Source: Istiophorus platypterus (Eukaryota > Chordata > Actinopteri > Istiophoriformes > Istiophoridae). Taken from it: 64,000 nucleotides of DNA. The stretch lies in the NCBI GenBank assembly GCA_016859345.1, contig CM029122.1:9686575-9750574 (forward strand), read 5' to 3'. The translations under genes and the position numbers were made by a program. The notes beneath the pieces were generated by a model. The model saw only the letters and a list, made by a program, of their open reading frames with translations, was not told where the DNA came from and did no database searches. Of this stretch, positions 1 through 14,900 are shown in pieces; within the stretch, counting starts at the first letter, position 1, and each line of letters starts with the position of its first letter.

Positions 1-35
1 TGCATCAAATAGTCAGAGCCAGCAACAGCTACACC

Positions 36-426
36 TTAAAGGAACACTTCAAAATTTTGGAAAATGGGCTTATTCGCATTCTTTCCATGGATTAGATAGA
101 TAGAAGATCGGCACCACTCTTTTGTCTGTATGGTATATGTGAAGCCAGAGCCAAAAGCTAGTTAGTTTAACATGACAGACAGAATCTAGCTCAGTTTAAT
201 CCTTTCTAGTTAGTTTAAACCAATGAGTTATTTCCTGTTCTCTTGGCAGATCCTGTAGCTAGTAGATTAAAACAGGAAAATTAAATACATGTATTTGCTT
301 TCCTAATCTGCCAACCTGATTCAGGTTGTATGATAACAGAAATGAAAGTGGTATCGATCTTTGCATCTAACTCCCAGCATGAAACCAATAAAACATATCT
401 CCCAAAATGTCAAACTATTCCTTTAA
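36..426. mobile_element. fold-back (MITE-like) element, copy 1
   Basis: The left end reads TTAAAGGAACACTTCAAAAT and the right end, reversed, reads TTAAAGGAATAGTTTGACAT. The similarity between the arms continues inward for about 90 bases (both contain AGATCG followed by CACCACT or TACCACT). The palindromic layout, with no coding capacity, fits a non-autonomous DNA element that I recognise as frequent in percomorph fishes. Two more copies lie at 3036 and 29490. The transposon superfamily is not assignable by eye. Confidence 0.65.
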
Positions 427-1499
427 CTAGCAGGGAGACATATCCCTATCAAACAAAGGTATTCGATTTGTGTTACAGGACTATAGCTGTATTAGGTCGT
501 AGTTTACAGTTTATTCGTGTTGGACCGGCACACTATGCTTGGTTCTATATGAATCTTTTTATTTCATTAATGGAGTAACTTCAGATTTAAAACATACTGT
601 AAATGCAACCCTGTGGAACCACTGACAGACAGCAACATTACTGGATCTAAGATCAGGCTTTAATGGACGATGCTTAGGAGACTACACAACACAGTAAATG
701 ATTAAATGTTAATTTAAAAGGGCCAGTTCACCAAAAAATACAAGGAGATGTAATCTCACTTCACTCTAGTGGTGGTATTCAGTCATTCAGAGTTTGCCCT
801 GGCCTTCCGCCTCCACCCTCCACAATAGACGTGAGTGGAATTTCATTTGCTTTGCCCACAAGATTGAAGAGATAAATATTAAATAAAATCTTCAGTTGTA
901 AGTCATTCCAACTAAAACTGCTAACAATGAGTTGAGATTATCCAGAGTAATAAGTTATTTTTTCTGAAAAGGCCTATTGGTGCTTAATTTTTTTAAGCAT
1001 GTCATTTTTCATAGCCACATTTGAAATCAATTCACGTAAACAGCAGTAGTGTGGAGGCAATAATAATATCCTCTAAGAGGATATTTTAAAACCAGGAAAA
1101 AGAAGACCCAAACTATCTGCACTGCTAGATACTACTAGAGGTAAGTGAAAATATTTCTTTTGTAATGTTGATGAACAGACCCCTAAATTCACTACTCTTA
1201 GTCCACTAGCTTTTATCCAGCCTGTAAAAGCTTGACTAGAAAGTGACGTGTATGTGATGATCTCCTCTTTCTGTAGCAGCTACAACAAAAAACAGACTGA
1301 GTTTCACAAACTATTAAAGTTAACACGGACTTTGAATATCCAGCAGTTGTCTGGTTATATTGAATATTATTCTGCTTAGGGCCGGCAACACAAATAAAAC
1401 TTCAAATCATGAAAAGAGCAATGATATAAAATGTTAAGAATTTGGATATTATATTTTCATGCTGCTATACTACCAGGCAGCAGGGCCATATGTGCCTGA

Positions 1500-1668
<169 letters not shown>

Positions 1669-2125
1669 TCTCGCATCTGTGCTATGTTTGAGCATACATA
1701 CTCTAAAAACAGATACCGGAGAGAAGTAGTGCATGGTAAATAGAATACACTCGTTCCTGAATTACATCTGAATATCAGACAGGAAAAGCTCAGTCCCCAT
1801 CTCTCCCTCCCCTGGGTCTCCCTCCCCCATATTTCACTCCCAACATCCACCTACTCTCTGCTAAGAGAGTCCATCGCATTTATGGTCAAACAAGGGGAGT
1901 GATCACATTCAAGATAAATGAACAAGAATTACCTAACACTTACTGCATGACAACTACAGAAAGAGAGGAGGCACATAAAAGGGAAAGTGGCAAAGGCAAC
2001 AGGGAGATGCTTTAAACATCTTTAAAGAAACCATTGAAAAAATAAATAAACCAAATAACTTAACAAAAAAATTGAACAAATATATAATAGAAAATAAATA
2101 GATAAATTAAAAAAATCTAGTTTCC

Positions 2126-2131
2126 TTTAAT
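2126..2131 (-). terminator. possible poly(A) signal of the short arhgef7 transcript
   Basis: Minus-strand ATTAAA (plus-strand TTTAAT), about 72 bases after the stop codon of the last arhgef7 exon. It is the second most common vertebrate signal. The surrounding bases are AT-rich, so chance occurrence is likely enough to keep confidence low. Confidence 0.3.
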
Positions 2132-2202
2132 ACATTGAAGGTAAAAGAGGTAAACGTGCTGTACGTTACATTACAGTACAGCATGGCAGTACTGTACGTT
2201 CT

Positions 2203-2921
2203 TCAGTTCTGGTGAGAGATGCAGCTCTTGCGTGGCACTGAGCCCATCCTGTAACTGTGGGTGGTCCAGATGGAGTCATAGTCAGAGTCCTCCGAAAGGT
2301 CAGAGGTCAATTCTGGCCGTGACACACTGCTACGGCGGCCCGGCGAGTCCACACAGGACCTGTCCATGTCGGCCAGCACGTGGTTGTGCATCAGGTCGGT
2401 GCCCTGCCAGGCTGGTTGAGGTGGGCCAAGGGTTACGTTGTAAATGTGGAGGGAAGAAATGGTGGGCGAAGAAAGACGAGTGACGGTGTTGGGGGAGGGG
2501 GGGGTAGCATACACAACAAATGGAAAATCATAAAACCAATGACAGGTGGAGGATGAGATGATGGAGCAAATCAGAATACACGGAGAAAATATGAAAAAAA
2601 GAGAAAGAAGGAACACCAGGTAAACCAGAGCAATGCCAAAGAGTGAGGAATGGAGGAGAGACAGAAAGAAGAAAAGATACTGTTAGAAGGATCAGTTCAG
2701 AATACCAGTGTTAAAGAAAGGCACCGAGTCACAGAAAACAGATATAGCCATTAAAAAGACAGCAAGCTCCAGCATGAACCTCTCTTCTTTTGTGCATGCA
2801 CATGTATGAGCAAAATGTTGTGTTATCTTACTGGAGTTCAGCGTCTGCCTGGTTTTGGCGCTGGTGCAGTACGCCTCAATAACTTTGAGGATCTGGGCAT
2901 CTTCTTCCAGAGCAGCTGTAC
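2203..2921 (-). CDS. arhgef7: arhgef7 exons 18-19: start of GIT-binding region and alternative tail
   Basis: Exon 2921-2832 encodes [20 protein letters not shown], the conserved start of the GIT-binding region. Exon 2411-2203 encodes [17 protein letters not shown], then [20 protein letters not shown], and stops after KSCISHQN at 2205-2203. This resembles the tail of the brain-type b isoform of beta-PIX as I recall it. It lacks the coiled coil and the terminal DETNL PDZ ligand of the common isoform. Those exons are not visible in bases 1-2202, so they either lie further left or are absent. ATTAAA on the minus strand lies 72 bases past the stop. Confidence 0.88.
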
Positions 2922-5900
2922 CTGAGAGCGAGAGGGTGCAAGGGAAGAAAATTTAAGCAAAAAGCACATGTCCCGCAGATCTCTGGTCACTGCTCCCCTC
3001 CCAGTGTATACATAAATTACACCATTGGCAAACAATAAAAGGAATAGTTTGACTTTTTGGGAAATATACGCTCTCCCTTTTTCGCTGAGAGCGAGATGTG
3101 TTGATTGGTACCACACTTATAGCTGTCTGTTATGTACAAAGTTAGAGCGAGCAGATGAAAGCCAGCCTTGCTCCGTCCAAAGTTTGAAAAATCTGCCAAC
3201 CAGCCAACCAGCCCCTCTCAAGTTTACTAATCAACCAAAGACAATCAGAAATGTGAAAACAACAATATGTGGTTTGTGGAATATGAGTTTATGTCAAACT
3301 ATTCCTTTATCACGAAAAGATGTCACAATTTTTGTCTCTGAGTTTATCATAAACTTTGGATATAAAAGGGAGAGACATACTCTTCCTCAAGGCAAATTCC
3401 TCTTCAGACTGTTTCCTCTCAGGCTTGCGCTTGGGCAGGAGTTTCTTCACACTCTTAGGACTTTTACTAAGATCCTGTAAATCAGAATTTTTAATGAAAA
3501 TTTTAAAATGACATCTACAAATATTAAAACACACAGACATCGAAAGGGACTGTCCCTCACCTCCTTGTAGCAGAGGGCAGCAGAGGGCCGTAGTGGGGGT
3601 GCGGGCCGCAAACAGCTCAGGCTCCAGGGTTTAGGGGTGTTGGGGGGCTCCAGTGGACCCCACATCATGGTGCTGTGAGATGTTCCATGGGAGGAGGGAT
3701 GAGGCAGGGTGTGGTAGGTGGGGGCCACTGTCATGGCCCTCCCCTCAGCATGCCGGGATGGAGTGAGAGGGTGAGACGGGAGCTGAGGAATGAACCAACA
3801 AGGCCTGTTTTTATTATATTATTATTGCTTTTAAATACCTGAAACATGTAAATGAACCTACAAAAAACTCACTATGTACTTTTCTGGGTTTGGGGTAACC
3901 GAATTAAATATATACAATTTTTAATTATCTGTCGAAGTTCAAAATCTTCAGTACATAAGCGTAACAGACCATGCCTTGTACTCGAGTGGGAATATGAACT
4001 GTCCATCTGGCCCACTGCAAGCCCCACTGCCCTATAAATAAACTTTGAATCTGTTCTCATTGCAAACCAAAATTGAGAAATCTCGCAGGCCTTGCTGAAT
4101 GGGTAATCATGGCACCAAACAATCTGAGAAGTAAGTGTGATAGCTTTTTGGAATCAAAACCATACATGGTAATATGTATTAAAGGAAAGGCTGTTTGCTG
4201 ATTTTGTAAAATGAAGCTGCCTTACAGAAATGTCGGCTTGTCATTCAAGTGAGGCAATGATGGCACATGAATGAACGGAAGGTCAAATCAGCAATATAGT
4301 TCAGGCTTAAGATTCATAGATTGTGTTCAATTCAAGTTGAACAAATTCAGACAAACATGTAAATAGTTCTCAGTTTTCAGTGACATAAAAATGCTAGCAG
4401 TTGTCCTTTCTACTGGCCCTGATTGGACCAGATGTCCTCTTCCTATTCCCCAGCCACATCCTGCAGCACCTCCTGGGGATCCCAAAGCATTCACAGGCCG
4501 GACATGATATGCAACCCTTCTAATGTGCAGTGTCTCCTGCATCTACCCCAAGGTCCATTCCCAGTGGGACATTCCCAAAAATACATCACGATTTGGAAAA
4601 GTGAGGCATCCTCTACAGGACACTTCCCTATTTCAAATAATTCCCTTTCACTGAGATCCTGCAGACTGATTTCTGGATTTTTAAAAACTGTTTTTCCCCC
4701 TTGCCACGAGGCAGCCACCAACATCACACGAGTGGCCTATTGTAGATAAAACGATCATTTGTTGAGTATTTATCTGAGGGGCAAGGCTGAACGTTTGATA
4801 AATATGTGTATATATTCATTTCATTAAATTCAATTGTATGTTACAGCTATTTTAGTGAGAGAAATAAACCACTTCACTTCAAGGCTGTAGAGTCATTTTA
4901 GATGATTGCTAGGCATTATGTGAACCAGCCTCTTGTGGCATACTGATTTTAGGGTTCACACTATAAAAAATCAGTGAGAAATCAACATACATATTCATAG
5001 TTGTTTACGCTCCATTGGGTATCAAATGCATAGAAAATTATCCTTAAGTGCTTATGTTATTATTAGCTCCTGACCGTGTGGCAGGGAACAGTGAGTGGTT
5101 TGTGGCTGGGTGCTGTGGCAGTAGTGTGTTTGATCTGTCTGGTGAGGTGTTCCACCCAATCCTGCAGGTCCTGCTGGTTGGTACACACCACATGGAGACG
5201 GTCAAACATTGTGCCTGCGGGGATAGGACACAATGTTGTTGAAGGCATTACATGTAAATAAATTAAACTCTTAATCTTGCTCCTCTCATGCAGCCTTACC
5301 ATTGAGCTCAAAAGCGTTTTTATGGGCTTCGCAGTCTTCTAGTTTGGTCACTGTCATACTGGCCAGAGGCAATTTTCCCTTCAGGGGGAAATCACAAGAT
5401 GATACATGTGTAATAAAAAAAGAAATGACCCTTCATCCATTATTTGAGTTTAAACACTGTAGAGGGGATCGGAAAGGAAACTTTTAAGTCAGATTTATCT
5501 GAGAAAGTATTAAATTTCTGACCTGGAATATGAAGCCACTCATCCTGGGGCTGGCAGACAGCATAAGGAGGACGTGGGGGAAGAGCATGAGGTAACGCTC
5601 ACTCTTTTCCTGGACGCATTGGAAGAGGTTCGAGACGGAGAGGTAATGGTAGAGGGGATGGGAGAGAGTGAATAGAAGAAAAGGATCAGCTGTAATACAC
5701 TTTGGATACTATGACTCTATAATGGAAACGTGACTGATTCATAAGATTCATAATGTGTTACTTTGATCTAATATAAAGAAAATGGCTGCTCTTCTATTTC
5801 TGCTCATTAACCAACAGTTCTTTACATCTGTAATGTCCTTTTAATTGGTTAACAAACATGAACTCTCCTCAGCCACTAAGGGCTTAATGACGGTCAACCG

Positions 5901-8900
5901 TGTGCCACTGCAGTAAGAAAAATGTACTGCTTTATAAAATTAATCAGTTAAAGGACAATAAATACACCAAAATTCATGCATTGTGATATCACATTCACAA
6001 CCTAATAACTATTTGAAGCACTTTGTAGCAAAGTGAAGTGCAGGTGAAGGATGTAGATGGTGATCATACCTCGGAGCCAGGACTCTGGACTAAGACCTGG
6101 CTCATGTAAAGCACAGAGCCCAGGGTCTTGATGTCATCGCCCTCCCACAGCCGGATGGACTCGGTGAGAATCTGCAGCTCCAGCTCCTTACGCTTCCGCA
6201 CCTCCTGGCACTGAGCCTGACATGATGGTAAAACGACGACTGCAATTAATTCACTTCATATAACGTCTGATTAGATGCTACATCTGGCAAGACAGGAAGT
6301 ATGTTCAGCTTACAGACAGATTTTTGAAAGACACCATGCACTTCTGAATGTCTGGCCTGTCAGGATAACTCTCCTGAAAGAAAATAGAAATAGGTTGGTT
6401 ATTAAACACAGATAACAGAGCATCGGATCTAGACAAAGGTTTTTGCACAGACACACACCTCCATGTGTCTTTCCAGCTCTTTGAGTAAGGTGGGGTATTT
6501 GTCGATTCTCATAAAGGGTTTACTGAGGCCTGTGGTCAGGGTGAGGATGCCAGGGCTGACTGCACCCCTCCCCTCCATAAACTCCCCCAATACTTCACTG
6601 AAAGAGTGGGGACGGGGGAGAGAGAGAGAGAGAGAGAATAAATTATTTATTTAGCTTATCATGCAACCTTGATGACCTTTGAATAAGTAAACACAGTCAT
6701 AAATGCAGCTAGGGCTGGAACTAGCAATTTTTTTTATTATTATCAATTAATCTGCAGACTATGTTTTTGATTCATTGACTAGTTGTTGGTCTATAAAATG
6801 TCATACAATTGAAAATTGCATTTCACTATTTACTAAATCCCAAGGGGATGTCTTAAAATGTCTCGTTTTGTCCGACAAACAGCCCAGAATCTAAAGATAT
6901 TCAATCTGCTATGATGTAAAAACAGACAAAAGGATCAAATCCTCATAGAGAGATGCTGGAACAAGGGAGTGCATGGCATTTTGCAAGTTCATTGCCAGTT
7001 ATTTTTTTGTTGATTGAGTTTTCAGATGCAGAGGCAACTAATATAGTTTATTATGAAAAATTTTATATTATCAAATATTTCTCAAAAACTTTTACAGTAT
7101 ATACCAAAAAAAGTGTAGAGACAAAGATAAAGAAAAAACTGAATGAAAGACACTTAAAAGATATTTTTTAGTGACACTACTGTATTTTTTAAAAATGACA
7201 ACATACTTTAAACACTCCCTCTTACACAACTTTGCACATTATTTGTTTCAGTCTGTCATGATTGATAATATTTTAAAAAATCCCTACATATGATTAGAAT
7301 GACATAATCTTTAAAAAAAAAAAAAAAAAAAAGAACATTGCCAAAGCTGACAGTTCACATAATCCAGATTTGCCTCAGGTCAGACTCCACCAGCTCAATA
7401 ATAGAGTTTTCCTCTGATAGATTCACAGGTCTTCTCAGTTCCAAGTGACAAAGACCACTGGGTTATAATTACATTCAGCCTGAAAATTAAATTTTTGAAG
7501 TGAGATGGAGAGTGTGAACATATACTGCTGTGTTTAGCTGCTGCTGCTCATGAACTGGTGGAGCATCATGCTGCTGCCAGTGCTGGTTTTCTATGGGCAA
7601 ACTGTATCTGCATCAGTTCTGATGACTCTCCTCTGGCTCTGGCTGTCCCCATGTCCCTTGTTTTAAGAATTAGCTTACACATGTCAGGTTTGGTCAAGTT
7701 TAGGATCTGGTCTAAATTTTTGCCTCTCTAGCAATTTTTACCCTCTTGCACTGTGCTCTCTGTAATTTGCTCATAACCCTTCAGGGCCGTTTTCTGTCTT
7801 TCATTCTCTCCCTTTAAGCTGTAAGGAAATTCATTTGCTTTCTAAAACACTTGATTCAATTGCAGTGCTGTTGAGAATGGAAAGTAGACTGCAATGTACT
7901 TTCTGTCCACAGTGATGAACCACAATAGCTGCCAAAATCAGCAAACAGCGGGGGACTACAACTATAAAACGAAGACAAACTCCACAAAATCCAACAATAT
8001 CAACAGTCCCTTTCCCTTTCTCTAATACCAAACACTGTTTAACATGGAAACATTTTTCTTTTTCCATGTGACCTGCTGCACTACATGAAGACAGGTGTAA
8101 AACACTGAAAATCCTACTAAACGTGGCTGATGTATAAACGTACCTGTACTGGGTGAGCACATTAACTGCACATGGGTGGTTGGAGCAGTAACCGACATAA
8201 AGAGCTTTCATCTGTGGCATGAGATTGAGGAAGAAGCCACCCACCCTTTGCTGGCTTTCTGGAAGCCTGAAGAAAGAAAGAAAAAAAACAAACAAAAAAC
8301 CACATGATAAAAATATACCTTACCTGTGCATACTCTCCTAAAATAGACTGGAACAGAAGCATATGGAACCTGCGCTTATTGGCTAAACAAATTACAAAAT
8401 CACAAACATGTAATGCTCTGTATTCCAAAGACAGTGGTTTAATCCAGTATCCCTGTAGTACAATCAGCTCAACACTAGATGTCTCTCTGCTTATTATGAA
8501 ACAGGGAAGATGCTGCTGCAGTGGGGCTGTGTGTGCAAGGCGGGCTTACTTTGTGCACTCCTCCAGTGATTGGACGAGCATTTGCTGGAAGGTGCTGATC
8601 TCCTCCAGGTTTCCCAGAATCAGAGCCACGTCCGAGCTGCTCACTCTGGAGGAAAATATTTATGATGGGAAAAACCAAAACGGTTACGTCAGTGACATGT
8701 AAAGGAAAGTCAGGCACTCAATCCAGAACGGTTGTCAGGAAAGGGCAGAAATAAATGTAAATAAGATGTACTTTTCAATGCTCTGAAGAGGTCGCAGGTA
8801 GTTCGTCAGGAGGCTCTGAAGGTCCTTGGAATATTCTGTCTCTGTTTCTAAAATGTTTTGCAACACCTACAATAGAAAGGGGGGGAAAAAAACACAAATT

Positions 8901-11900
8901 CAGAAAGTGCCCACATCTCAAAGTTTGGATAGGCTTTGGATAAAACACCTCTGCTCTCCATTATCCTTAGTCTTCATGGGTATTACAGTTAGGAGTGTTG
9001 TTTACTGTACAAAATGTTTGAGTTAATAAACCATAAAAACACTATAAAACTAATTTACTGCAATATTGTTCATCAAGGTAAATATGACTCGATTGGCACT
9101 TAAACTGATCCTGCAGACTGGCTCAAGATTTCCACGGTACTGAAAATGTTCTTCAATATAACCAATTCTTCATAAAAATTCTGAAAACATGCTGAGGTTT
9201 AATCTGCGCTGAATCTGCAAGTGTTTCTTCTACCAAAATCAAACATCTAAAGAAACTGAGTTGTTTAGAGAGGGCTGTGTTTGAGGAGGTTAAATCGATT
9301 TTATCCTCAAATTCCATGTAATGACTTGTAGGAAAGAGAATTTACAAAAGCGGAAGTGAAAAAAAAAAGCATAGATTCAGAGAGATTAAAAAAGAACAGG
9401 CACTAATAAAAACACACACAGACACAGACATAAACCTATTCAACTTGATAATTTTGGAGAAAAGAGACAGAGAAGTAAGAAGGAAACAAAAAAGGCTGGA
9501 AAGTTATTATTATCAACATTTCAAATAAATGTTTTGATGCGTCCTTACCAAGTTATAGTACGTCTTGCTGATCGCAGATGTGTCAAAGCCTTTAGGTGGG
9601 CTCTTGAGGGTGCCAGACTTGGGGGACACTTGTTTGTCTGTGACCAGTTAGAAAATAAATGAATTAGGGAACATGTGCCTTTTTATATTGTACAAGATGA
9701 GCCAAGCAACATGAACAATTTCACCGAACACTGAGCCTGAAGTAATGTATGCCTGAATGATAATACATAATTTAATTAACAGCACTTTGGCCTTATCTGC
9801 CCCGTCAACATATATTTATATGTTGGTTGAGTACCTATAAATAATGTTACAAATTTATCATGACCTGTAATTGACAAATTATCTGTGGACGAGTGCTGAT
9901 TTAGTATTAAATTAGTTAAAAAATCTTTAAGCATAAATTATTACTATTACTAAAAGCAAAAGGCACAAAATGATTAGTGGCATGCATTTTAGAGGTCATT
10001 CATACAACTCAAACACTACAGTGTTTTTAAAATGATGCTCCTACTTCCAAATTCAGTGATCAAAAATATAACTGACTGCATAAAGAAACACTACTGACTT
10101 TAAATAAAAAACAAAGTCCCATTAACAAAAACAGAAAAAAACAGGTCTTTATATGTTTATCTTTCTGTGCTGCCTTGCAAAAAAAAGACTCCCTCCTGTG
10201 GGATAAAAACAATCTGGGCTGAACTTAAAATATATCTATATCAGTTGGGGGATGATCAGAATTGTCTAAAATCACTGGAAATATCTTAATCATTGGTCCT
10301 TACAATCACCCTAAATTAATATTAAAATAAATAAATAAATATAATTCTAACAAAGGATCAGATTTTCGCTTCTGCCTCTTGCAAAATGGCATCTCAGCCA
10401 GTTTTACAATCCAAAAAAAAAAAACACCAACAAACCACAGCAGGCCTCTAAGGCAACAGATGTGGGGCAGCATTACTGTCACCGAGCCAGATGCAATGGC
10501 GATGACAATGGCAACTGTGATGTTGTCTTGAGAGACGTGAAAATGTCTGGTTAGAGTTCTATTTAATCTGTCAAGCTGCTCTGTGTTTGTTCACAGAGGA
10601 ATGCAGGAGCAGGAGACCTTTTCAGAAAGACGTGGTTTGAATAATGCAACTGATAAATTTGGAGGTTGTACCATATATAGCATAATGTAATTAATCACTA
10701 CACTACTGTATTAAAATCTTGGTGTAGTGAGACCTAGTTTTAAAATAGGAAATGTTTTCGGTTTTCAGTATCATTACAGAATATTCTAATGACATTACAC
10801 GGCTGAAATTTGGGATGGAGCATCCTATCACCAATCATAATCGAGGTACGTGCTGCCCAGAAATAGAGGGGGTACCTACCAGAACCCTTGACCTCACGCA
10901 CATAGTTGCTAGGAAACCACCCCGTCCTGCCATTGAGCATCCCCTCCCACCAGCCGCCCTCCTCCTGACGGGTCACAGTGATTATATCACCCTTAGCAAA
11001 GGTGAGCTCATCCTCGTTGGTCTGCTGGAAGTTAAAACGTGCCTTCACCAGCAGCTGCTGTCCGCTGTTTTCTGACATGTCCTGACAAATGAGGCAAGGA
11101 TGATACCAAGGGGAAAAGGAGGCAAAAGAAAACGTAAGCAGTGAGCACAAACAAAGTCGGTGACTGGGTTTCATCTGTTTTGTGAAAAAAGGTGTTGTGC
11201 AACAGTTATTATTCATCATACATCATCATATTCATCATTTCCGTCCATCCAAGGCTTTACCATATCGCAATTCCATTGTGATTGCAGTTTTTTTTGCTGT
11301 TTGAATTGCAAACTTTTCCATAACTGATAAAAATCTAGCTTAATTTTCTTGTAAAATTTCCCATGTATAACTAGCAGAGCAGTGCTGCTTAGGCTGCTGC
11401 TGATATATTTTCCCCTCCCCCAACCAAAGCAAATAAATGTGAATACATCTCAACCTGCTGACTGACTGCCTTCAACCTGAGCAGAAGTCTAATCAAGAGA
11501 AATAACTAAAAAAATGTGTGGGTATATAGACTTTAACTATCCATTTCTCTTTATATAATTATGTCCTGTAACAACTTGGAAACAGTAATTAACCATTACT
11601 GAACTATTGCACCCATTTAACTACTTTGTATTTTTACTGATTATTCATGTATACTCGATTGCCGTGACAAAAATAAGAAAAACACATTAAATGTTTCCAG
11701 TGACTCCAATCTCTTGTGTTTCTAAACTGTGACGTTAGGGTATGGAAGTGAGTGGTGATCTCACCAGACTGCGAAACTGGTTCTGCATCAACTTGGAGGA
11801 TCGGCCCAGTGAAGCCTGAGAGGACAGTGACTCAAACGACTTGATGCGGTGGGCTGAAGAGTGTCGGGCACACACTGAATCACTGCCCACGCCGATATCT

Positions 11901-14900
11901 GGACAGAAAGGCCAAAATATAAATAAACCAGACCTGGTATTTACAGTCAGCTCCCACACATCTAGAACTACCCACATGTCTTTCATAAAAACAGCCCCCA
12001 TACACACCATCCTGAAACTCACTCATATTGCACATATTTTGACTAACCTGCAGTCACTTTATTCAGGGAAACCAGACTGCTCAGCACCTTTGAGAAGTTA
12101 AGTCCCAGCAGCAGGTCACTGGCTTCGAATGGCTGTGGGTGAGAGAGAGGACACAGACAGGGGGAGTGCATGAGTGCCGGAGAGTCATCGGCAAGTCCGT
12201 TTCCCTCTTTAAGCTAATCGCCGATTCCAGCGCAACAGGAGTGTGTCATCAGTCGGCCACACTGCGAGCACCGAGGGGTTGATCAATAACTCTTGTTAAC
12301 TTTGACGGAAGTGACCGGTGAAACAGACAAGCTCAGCAGAGACACATATACATCTGGAGCAGCTACAGACAGACACTATTTATGGCACTCTGTAAAACTG
12401 GTTGAGTTATGTGCAGTGAAAAGGTGCCGAGAGAAATGGCATTCACATCAGACAACTAAAGAAAGTCAGCCGATTGCTCAAGCAAGGATTAAAACAGCTG
12501 TGTGTGGTGACGCTAGAACTCTATATCCGTTAGATTCGGGTTTAATCACCTTGAACAAAGGAGTTTGGCTGAAGTAAAGTATCTCTGCTTGCCTGGCTTC
12601 AGGTACTTCTCGGGTCACTGAGTTCAAAGCGTGAAAGACGTCGTATTACGCCATTAAATACGATATCATGAGCAGGGCATGGTTGTCACAGACAGGGCTG
12701 GGAAGGGAGAAGAAGACTAATGCACCAATGGCCTTGGGTTTTTTTCTTAGGATTGGCTGAAAACAAGAAAAATGTAGAATAATGCCAGCCTTATCCCTTA
12801 GCTGCAGTAGAAGTAAGAGGACTGTTTGTATCATTTTCAGCGTGACTCTCACTAGCCTCTTGGTTAGTATGAATGGCAGTGATTGTATCTGTGTTGATGA
12901 CTGTAGTTGTCCTTGAATGATTAGCTGCTCCTGCTTCACTTTTACATATATATTCAGAGGGTGAGTGACTGTGATACAGGGAGAGTGCGAGAGTCGCTTT
13001 CATCTTCCGCTCTGATTGCAGATATGGCCTCAGGGAATATGTGAATGACTGTGCATGCGAGAGTGTGTGTTTGCAAAAGACAGTGCATGTGTGTGTATCT
13101 GTTTGTGTGTGTACAAGCTGAAAGACTCGCTGTCCTTGCTGAGCATTCATGTGAATGAACCTCCTTCTTCACCCATCTTATACTTTCAGCGGGACTGTGA
13201 CTAAACACGACATTCAGTATTTGTCCCTAACTTTTTTTTCCCCATGATAACTTTAGAACGTGAGCTTTTCGTGTGCTTTAAAAGTCATTCTAAACAGGTT
13301 CCCCGTCGGAAAAATAAGTTACAAATCTCTTAACAGTGAAGCACAGTGAATGGTGCACATTAAACATTCATGCAGGGAGATAATGAACATGACTTAAATG
13401 ACAAGCTTAGACATGTCTGCCAGGCCTCAGCATCACAGTCAGGTAATGATCCCTCAGCGCAGGCTGAGACAATGGTGCAACACCCCTCTGTGACTCAGCA
13501 GGCTGCAACAGCAGAGCAAATTGCTCCAACACATTTCATGATTGAGGAAATAAGTGTTTACCTGCACAGGGTATTACAACAGACTACTGCATGTGCACTA
13601 CGGTTAATGGGATATCTTCATGTCATACTTCACAGTAAGAGATTACTTGAATAATAGTAATCTCTGAATAATATTTAAATATTAGTGCCTCTGTGAATCC
13701 CAAATCACTGGATGGCATTGAAACAAAAACGATGGGGTTTTGGCTGGACAGCAATGGACTCACGGTCAATGGGCCCAAACATACAGACAAGGCAGACAAG
13801 TGTTTTTCCTCATGACTAAACAGTGGGGTGTTCACTACAGGCCAGGGCAGTTACCTGACCTCAAAACAAACGATCATGTGTCTCAGTTCTTGAAGAAGTG
13901 GCTGAAGACAAAAAGCATCCGAGGCAAGCGAGAAGTGAAGACTGTAGCCTGACTAGAGAGTTTTTACATTTGATTTGATGTATCAGCCTGGCCAATTCAT
14001 ACATCTAGTTCTGGTGTGAGAAGCGTCCATTGCAGTTTCCTAGAGTTCAAAAAATGTGCCATCAATTGTCTTGCTTTGTCAGACTAACGTTCAAAACCCA
14101 AAGATCTTCAATTTACCATGCCTTAATACAAAAGAAATCAAATTCTCAAATTTGAGAACTTTAAAGCCATGAAATGTTCCTGATTTTGGCTTTAAAAAAT
14201 GACCTAAATGAAAAGATTAATCCAATAATCGAATAATTGTAAGCAGTCAGAAAAAAGGCTGAATTTTTCGGTTCAAATCCAAATTGCTGGAGCAAACTAC
14301 GGGTGAAACAACGAGCACAACAGTTTTCATAACCAACTGTTTGTTGCATTTGTTTAATCAAGAAAAAACTGGCAAATATTGTCTGTTTCAGGATGTTACA
14401 ATTTGCTCCTTTTCTGTGATTTACATTATTTTCTAATTTAATATCTTTGAGTTTCAGACTGTTGGTTGGAAACTCAAGACCCTTGAAGTTTTCACCTTGA
14501 GCTCAGGAGAATTATAGCAACAAACTTTTCTGGGGTTTTTTTCTTTTCTTTTCTTTTCTTTTTTTTAATAGTCATTGATTCAAACTCGACCCATTAGTCG
14601 TGACAGATGCATCTATAATTACTGCCAGGGTAGATGGAGGGTACGGTTACTGTTCCAGAGGGACCAGTGGGTTCATGGGAACTCTAATGATTACTTCCTG
14701 TGGTCAGAGGCATTAGAGGTTAAAGGTCAGTACCAGCAGCTGCCTATTAGTCAGACATGTTCTTGAATGTCTAATCCGGGGGAAGGAATCCAAATTAGAC
14801 CTATAACAGGATCAATCCAGTCGAAATATAGACAAGCAAACACAGCGATTCCAGCACGCTGATGCTCGGCCAAATGTCCAGCTTAGCTCCATTAAAACGA